In this document: positions 59,666 to 64,000 of the stretch, piece by piece
How positions within the stretch are numbered: position 1 is the first letter of the stretch
Layout of the letters: the number at the start of each line of letters is the position of its first letter
NCBI GenBank assembly: GCA_016195985.1
Contig: JACPYP010000016.1
Span: 124,001 to 188,000 of the forward strand
DNA length: 64,000 bases
Direction: 5' to 3'
Origin: Acidobacteriota bacterium
Lineage (GTDB): Bacteria > Acidobacteriota > Holophagae > Holophagales > Holophagaceae
Notes under the pieces: generated by a model
What the model was told of the DNA's origin: nothing
The model's input: only the letters and a program-made list of their open reading frames with translations
Databases searched by the model: none
Program-made: the position numbers and the translations under genes

Positions 59666-60190
59666 ATGGCCGTCCAGGGCATCGATTTCGCCAACCTTTC
59701 CCTCATGGATGCCCTCGACCTGGCCATCCTGATCGAGGATGAGGCGCAGGAGCGCTACGAGGATTTCGCCGCGCAGATGGAGCAGCACCGCACGCCGGAG
59801 GCCGCCAAGTTCTTCCGCTACATGGTGGAGAACGAGGCCAAGCACGCCCGCGAACTCACGGCCCGGCGCATCCACCGCTTCGGCGACGCGCCCCGGACCG
59901 TGACCCGGGCCATGATCTTCGACGTGGAGGCGCCGGACTACGACGCCGCCCGCGCCTTCATGAGCCCTCGCAAGGCCATGGAAGCGGCTCTGGCCGCCGA
60001 GCTGAAGGCCCACGCCTTCTTCGTGTCCTCCCTGCCTACGCTGAAGGACCCCGAAGTCCGCGCCCTCTTCGAAGACCTGCGGGACGAGGAGCTGGAGCAT
60101 CAACAGCTGGTTCAGGCCGAACTCTACAAGCTGCGCCCCGAAACCGGTCTCTCGGATGACGATTTCGTGGACGAGCCGACTGCGCAGTAA
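59666..60190 (+). CDS. Rubrerythrin-like diiron protein
   Basis: A 174-residue four-helix diiron protein. Metal ligands are visible as ExxH-type pairs: IEDEAQERYEDF, ENEAKHARELT and EELEHQQLVQ. The C-terminal rubredoxin-type Cys4 domain of classical rubrerythrin is absent. Members scavenge peroxide or oxygen and protect oxygen-sensitive enzymes; nine bases after korB, it may protect the iron-sulfur oxidoreductase. It ends just before a repeat. Confidence 0.85.
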   Translation: MAVQGIDFANLSLMDALDLAILIEDEAQERYEDFAAQMEQHRTPEAAKFFRYMVENEAKHARELTARRIHRFGDAPRTVTRAMIFDVEAPDYDAARAFMSPRKAMEAALAAELKAHAFFVSSLPTLKDPEVRALFEDLRDEELEHQQLVQAELYKLRPETGLSDDDFVDEPTAQ

Positions 60191-60193
60191 AAG

Positions 60194-60289
60194 CGGAACA
60201 CAGAGGGCCGCAGAGGACACCGAGAGGGACGGAGAGCTGGATTGAATCCTGGCGCTCCGTCCTTTCTCTGTGTCCTCTGTGTTCCTGCC
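60194..60289. repeat. Inverted repeat of the ACACAGAGG family, second copy
   Basis: The left arm (CGGAACACAGAGGGCCGCAG and onward) and the right arm at about 60255-60289 (TCCGTCCTTTCTCTGTGTCC, CTGTGTTCC) are reverse complements with mismatches. The element exactly separates the convergent rubrerythrin and MFS genes. The first copy is at 48759-48858. Confidence 0.8.
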
Positions 60290-60291
60290 GT

Positions 60292-61851
60292 TTAGTCGAT
60301 GGCGATGGGCCCTGCAGCCCGGCTCTTCCGCATGAGGAAGATGAGCGGGAAGAGGGTGAAGCAGAGCACGCCCATGAACCAGAAGGTATCCGCGAAGGCC
60401 ATCATGCTGGATTGCTTCACCATGGTGCCGTAGGCGGCGCCCTGGGCCAGGTGGCCCGCATCGGCGGGTGACAGGCCGCCCCGCGCCATGCCCAGCTGAG
60501 TGGCCCGGTCCAGGAAGCCCTGGTAGGCGGGGGCTCCCGGTGTAAGGTGGCCCACCAGATTGGCCTGATGGAACTGGGAGCGGCGGGCCAGCATGGTGGT
60601 GGCGAGGGCGATGCCCGTGCTGCCGCCGATGTTGCGCACCAGGTTCATGAGGCCGGCGGCGTAGGCCGTCTTCTCGTGGGGGATGTGCTGGAAGGCCGAC
60701 ACGTTGATGGGAATGAACAGGAAGGCGAAGCCCAAACTCTGCACCACGCGGGACCACATGGCCGTCTGGAAATCCACCTGCAGGTTGAACCCGGCCATCT
60801 GGATGAGCCCCAGCCCGCAGAAGAAGAAGCCCACGCCGATGAGCCAGCGGGTGTCCGTCTTCTTCAGGAGCATGGCCACCACCGGCATCATGAGCATGAT
60901 GGCGAGGCCGCCGGGGCTCAGCACCCAGCCGCTGAGCAGGGCGGTGTAACCCAGCAGGGTCTGCAGGAAGATGGGCAGCAGGGCCAGGCTGCCGTAGAGC
61001 ACGAAGCCCAGCACGAAGAGCATGAGGATGGCCACCGCGAAGGTGCGGTCCTTCATGAGGCGGAGATCGACGATGGGCCGTGTCTTCTTCAGCTCGTGGT
61101 AGATGGCGTAGCCCAGGGCCAGCACTGCCACGACGGCGAAGAAGAGGATGAAGTTCGAGCTGAACCAGTCCTTGCGCTGGCCTTCGTCGAGGACGATCTC
61201 CAGGGCCGCCAGGCCCAGCGTGATGACGCCGATGCCCAGGTAGTCGAAGCGGGCGCCCTCCTTGAGGGAGATGCGGTGGAAGTTCGGCGGATCCTGAACC
61301 AGGGCGCTGGTGAGAGAGAAGGACAGGAAGCCCACCGGGATGTTGATGAGGAAGATCCAGTTCCAGCTGAAATTGTCAGTGATCCAGCCGCCCAGCACGG
61401 GGCCGATGATGGGGGCCAGCACCACGCCCATGCCGTAGACCGCCATGGCCGCGCCGCGCTTGGCCGCGGGGAAGGTCTCCACCAGGATGGCCTGCGAGAT
61501 GGGCTGGAGGCCGCCGCCGCCGAGGCCCTGAAGCACGCGGAAGAAGATCAGCCAGCCCAAGGATGGCGCGATGCCGCAGAGGAACGAAGCCACCGTGAAG
61601 ATGGTCACGCAGGTGAGGTAGAACCGCTTCCTGCCGATGAGGCTGGAAAAATAGCCGCCCAGGGGCAGCACCACGGCGTTGGCCACCAGGTACGACGTGA
61701 GCACCCAGGTGGTCTCCTCCACCGTGGCCGAAAGGTGGCCAGCGATGTGGGGCAGGGCCACGTTGGCCACGCTGGTGTCGAGGACCTCCATGAAGGTCGC
61801 GATCATCACCGTCAGCGCGATGACCCAGGGATTGATGTGGCGGGTCGTCAT
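60292..61851 (-). CDS. MFS drug efflux permease, DHA2 (EmrB/QacA) family
   Basis: A 519-residue protein with 14 predicted membrane helices. Motifs include EVLDTSVANVALPHI (motif D1), VLPLGGYFSSLIGRKRFYL (motif A), LQGLGGGGLQPISQAI (motif B-like) and GVVLAPIIGPVLGGWI (motif C). Together with an EmrA-like adaptor and a TolC-like channel upstream on the same strand it forms a tripartite pump that exports hydrophobic compounds driven by protons. A 178-base gap with a repeat separates it from the adaptor gene. Confidence 0.93.
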   Translation of the reverse strand: MTTRHINPWVIALTVMIATFMEVLDTSVANVALPHIAGHLSATVEETTWVLTSYLVANAVVLPLGGYFSSLIGRKRFYLTCVTIFTVASFLCGIAPSLGWLIFFRVLQGLGGGGLQPISQAILVETFPAAKRGAAMAVYGMGVVLAPIIGPVLGGWITDNFSWNWIFLINIPVGFLSFSLTSALVQDPPNFHRISLKEGARFDYLGIGVITLGLAALEIVLDEGQRKDWFSSNFILFFAVVAVLALGYAIYHELKKTRPIVDLRLMKDRTFAVAILMLFVLGFVLYGSLALLPIFLQTLLGYTALLSGWVLSPGGLAIMLMMPVVAMLLKKTDTRWLIGVGFFFCGLGLIQMAGFNLQVDFQTAMWSRVVQSLGFAFLFIPINVSAFQHIPHEKTAYAAGLMNLVRNIGGSTGIALATTMLARRSQFHQANLVGHLTPGAPAYQGFLDRATQLGMARGGLSPADAGHLAQGAAYGTMVKQSSMMAFADTFWFMGVLCFTLFPLIFLMRKSRAAGPIAID

Positions 61852-61875
61852 GATCGGTTACTCATGCAGAAAGGA

Positions 61876-62007
61876 TTCACCACCAAGGCACCAAGACACC
61901 AAGAAAGACACTGCTGTGAAAGACCACCCAGAGGCCCTGGCATTACGCAGAATTCCCGGATGTCCATCTACACGCCCTTTTTGCTCTTCTTGGTGGCTTG
62001 GTGGTGA
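61876..62007. repeat. Inverted repeat of the GCCTTGGT family, second copy
   Basis: The left arm (61876-61907) holds ACCAAGGC, ACCAAGAC and ACCAAGAA in tandem. The right arm (61986-62007) is CTTCTTGGTGGCTTGGTGGT, its reverse complement. It lies between the EmrA-like and EmrB-like genes. The 78-base spacer between the arms has no recognisable feature. Confidence 0.8.
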
Positions 62008-62029
62008 TCAGTTGTTCTAAACCGCGACC

Positions 62030-63139
62030 CTAGTTGACGATCACGGTGGCTTCGACGTTCATGCCGGGGCGCAGGATGACTTTCTTGGCTTCCTCTTCGT
62101 CGATGCGGATCTTCACGGGGATGCGCTGGACCACCTTCACGAAGTTGCCCACGGCGTTTTCGGGGGGCATCAGGCTCATGCGCGAGCCCGTGGATCCGGA
62201 AATGGAATCCACATGGCCCTTGAGCACCAGGCCGTTCATGTCGACCTTGATCTCGGCCTCCTGGCCGGGTTTCATGCGCGCCAGCTGCGTTTCCTTGAAG
62301 TTGGCCGTCACCCAGGTCCGGTGCAGGGGAATGATGGTGAGCAGGCCCTGGCCGGGCTGGATGGTCTGGCCCGCCTCCACGAGCTTGCGGGTGACCACGC
62401 CGTCCACGGGCGCCACGATGCTGGTGTAGCCCAGCTGCAGGTCGAGGCCGGTCTGGCTGGCGCGGGCGGTGTCCACCTGGGCCTTGGCCGCGGCCAGGCG
62501 GGCCTCGGCGGCACCCACGGCCACCTTGCGGATGTCGGCCTCGCGCTGGAGGGAGGCCAGGCGCTGCTGGGCGGCGCGCCACTCGCTGTCGGCCACGTCG
62601 GCCTGGGTGCGGAAGCCGTCGAACTGCAAGGCAGAGATCTCTTCCCGTTCGGCCAGGGGCTTCATGCGCTGCAAGTCGGTCTTGGCCTTGTCGAGGCTCG
62701 CCTTCTTGGCATCCACGTTGGCCTTGGCGGTCTCAAGGTCCGAGCTGCGGGCCTGCTGGTAGGCCACCTGGGAGCGCTCCAGCTCAGCGCGGGCGCCTTC
62801 CACCTGGGCCAGGGACTGGGCCAGGGAGCCCTTGGTCTGGTCCAGCCGCGCCTGGATGTCGCGGGGATCCACGGCCACGAGCGGGTCGCCGGCCTTCACG
62901 GCCTGGTTGTCCTCCACCAGCACCTTCTCGACGGTGCCGTAGACGCGGCAGGACACGGGCACCAGGTGGCCGTCCACCTGGGCGTCGTCGGTGCTCATCC
63001 GGTTCCGGGAGTGGAACCACATGCCCGCCGCGATGAGCAGCACGATGGGCGTGCCGATCTTCAAGGCCAGCATGGCCTTGCCGGATTCAGGGGCGCCAGA
63101 GGTGGAGGGAACGGGCTGGTCAGCGGCTTCTTGATTCAT
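62030..63139 (-). CDS. EmrA/HlyD-family membrane fusion protein
   Basis: A 369-residue periplasmic adaptor with one N-terminal membrane helix (IGTPIVLLIAAGMWFHS). A lipoyl half-motif follows (VDGHLVPVSCRVYGTVEKVL), then a long alpha-helical hairpin (about residues 85-205) and the matching half-motif (YTSIVAPVDGVVTRKLVEAG). It links the MFS pump to the outer-membrane channel. ATG 63139 with GGAG upstream is preferred to TTG 63151. Confidence 0.93.
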   Translation of the reverse strand: MNQEAADQPVPSTSGAPESGKAMLALKIGTPIVLLIAAGMWFHSRNRMSTDDAQVDGHLVPVSCRVYGTVEKVLVEDNQAVKAGDPLVAVDPRDIQARLDQTKGSLAQSLAQVEGARAELERSQVAYQQARSSDLETAKANVDAKKASLDKAKTDLQRMKPLAEREEISALQFDGFRTQADVADSEWRAAQQRLASLQREADIRKVAVGAAEARLAAAKAQVDTARASQTGLDLQLGYTSIVAPVDGVVTRKLVEAGQTIQPGQGLLTIIPLHRTWVTANFKETQLARMKPGQEAEIKVDMNGLVLKGHVDSISGSTGSRMSLMPPENAVGNFVKVVQRIPVKIRIDEEEAKKVILRPGMNVEATVIVN

Positions 63140-63205
63140 CGGAATCTCCAACGGAGCAAAGGGTTCTGGGTCGTGGACTGGGCGGTGCTGAAGGGAGCCC
63201 CCGGC

Positions 63206-64000
63206 TCAGCGGGCGGAAGCCGCAGGATGGTCCTGGGGCAGGTACATGTTCTCGAGCCGGCCCGTGGCCCGGGCCAAATCCGCGCGGGACTGGTTCAGGC
63301 GGTAGAGGGCGCTGATCTGGCTGTCGTTGGCCTTGGCCAGTTCATCCTGGGCATTGATCACTTCGATGTTGTTGCTGACGCCGGCCTCGAAGCGGTGCCG
63401 GGCCTGGCTCAGGGCTTCGGTGGAGAGGGCCACGGCCAGATTGGCCACTTCCACCTCGTGGGCGGCGGCGTCCAGTTCTGCCTGGGCCACCTGGATCTCG
63501 AAGCCCACCTGGGAGCGGACCTCGCGCCGGGCCTCCTGCACGCGGCTCTGCTCGGACTTGGCCCTGGAGACCTGGGCGGAAACCAGGCCGCCGGTGAAGA
63601 GGGGCACCCGCAGGCCCACGGTGACCTGGTAGGTGCGGGTGGAGGGATGGGATTCCAGCCCGGCGGACCCGTAGAAGCCCGAGGCCACCAGGGTGGGCAG
63701 GCGCAGGGCCTGGGCGGCTTCCTGCATGTTCGCGGCGGCCTTCTCCCGGGCTTCCAGCGCCGCCAGTTCCGGGCGCTGCGCCAGGCTGGCGGCGAAGCTC
63801 TCCTGGAAACCCGTTGCCGGCAGCGCGGGCGTAGCCAGGGCATCCGTCAGCTCGATGCGGGTGCCGGGCTCCAGGCTCAGGGCCCGGCCCAGGCCGGCCA
63901 GGGCCGTGGCGCGCTGGGTCTGGGCCTGGATGAGGCGCTGCCGCTCGGTCTGCAGCTGCACCTGGGAGCGCAGGGTGTCGAGCTTGGTGCCCACGCCCTG
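63206..64000 (-). CDS. TolC-like outer-membrane efflux protein, N-terminus outside window
   Basis: The frame stays open to the end of the window, so only the C-terminal 264 residues are seen. They show the long heptad-like helices and short strands of the outer membrane efflux family (AALEAREKAAANMQEAAQAL, RVPLFTGGLVSAQVSRAK, SRADLARATGRLEN near the end). It forms the channel for the pump encoded downstream and is separated from the adaptor gene by 66 bases. Confidence 0.9.
   Translation of the reverse strand, partial: QGVGTKLDTLRSQVQLQTERQRLIQAQTQRATALAGLGRALSLEPGTRIELTDALATPALPATGFQESFAASLAQRPELAALEAREKAAANMQEAAQALRLPTLVASGFYGSAGLESHPSTRTYQVTVGLRVPLFTGGLVSAQVSRAKSEQSRVQEARREVRSQVGFEIQVAQAELDAAAHEVEVANLAVALSTEALSQARHRFEAGVSNNIEVINAQDELAKANDSQISALYRLNQSRADLARATGRLENMYLPQDHPAASAR

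Overview
This is a GC-rich (mostly about 65% by eye) bacterial chromosome window from a Gram-negative organism. It carries type IV pilus genes, ADP-heptose and heptosyltransferase genes of lipopolysaccharide core synthesis, a TolC/EmrA/EmrB-type efflux system, respiratory complex I, a 2-oxoacid:ferredoxin oxidoreductase and rubrerythrin. Together these suggest a respiring anaerobe or facultative anaerobe, possibly a Holophaga/Geothrix-like acidobacterium. That placement is inferred from gene content and cannot be proved without a search.

Layout. 1-2.9 kb: 3' part of dnaK, a small repeat-flanked element with a frameshifted four-helix-bundle gene, and dnaJ. 2.9-6.1 kb (minus): a diguanylate cyclase and a large unknown helical protein. 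6.2-14.0 kb: type IV pilus locus pilB-pilT-pilC-pilA, then two further pilins on the minus strand with an AT-richer membrane-bound alkaline-phosphatase-fold enzyme between them. 14.4-20.8 kb (plus): a polysaccharide or glycan-modification cluster (aminotransferase, WbqC-like, two tandem beta-propeller proteins, GNAT, methyltransferase, GtrB/GtrA pair), followed on the minus strand by a GT39-like membrane protein. 22.7-30.8 kb: TPR protein, fabI, peroxiredoxin, cysteine-desulfidase-like protein, ABC exporter, small unknown, GspE-like ATPase. 30.9-41.8 kb: nuoABCDHIJKLMN without nuoEFG. 42.1-44.0 kb: a partial ATP synthase operon (AtpZ/AtpI-like genes, atpB, atpE). 44.1-46.8 kb: a signalling operon (protein with weak RelA/SpoT-like resemblance, STAS protein, response regulator/PP2C phosphatase). 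46.8-51.8 kb (minus): hldD, a DMT permease, a DUF1573 protein and two GT9 heptosyltransferases. 51.8-56.7 kb (plus): sigma-54 response regulator, pilin-like protein, DUF177, rpmF, plsX, fabD. 57-60.2 kb: korA, korB, rubrerythrin. 60.3-64 kb (minus): drug efflux, running off the window.

How the parts connect. All three pilin genes have sequences matching the sigma-54 -24/-12 consensus at the right spacing, and a PilR-like sigma-54 activator lies in the same window, so one regulon is plausible. PilB has the tandem 24-residue MshEN motif known to bind cyclic di-GMP, and a diguanylate cyclase gene lies just across the divergent intergenic region. Complex I lacks its NADH-input module here and a ferredoxin-reducing KorAB is nearby, so ferredoxin as electron donor is possible but unproven. 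Several intergenic regions hold inverted repeats built from short words (8-10 bases); these and the IVS-like cassette beside dnaJ are the main repeat structures. No tRNA, rRNA, CRISPR array or transposase was recognised.
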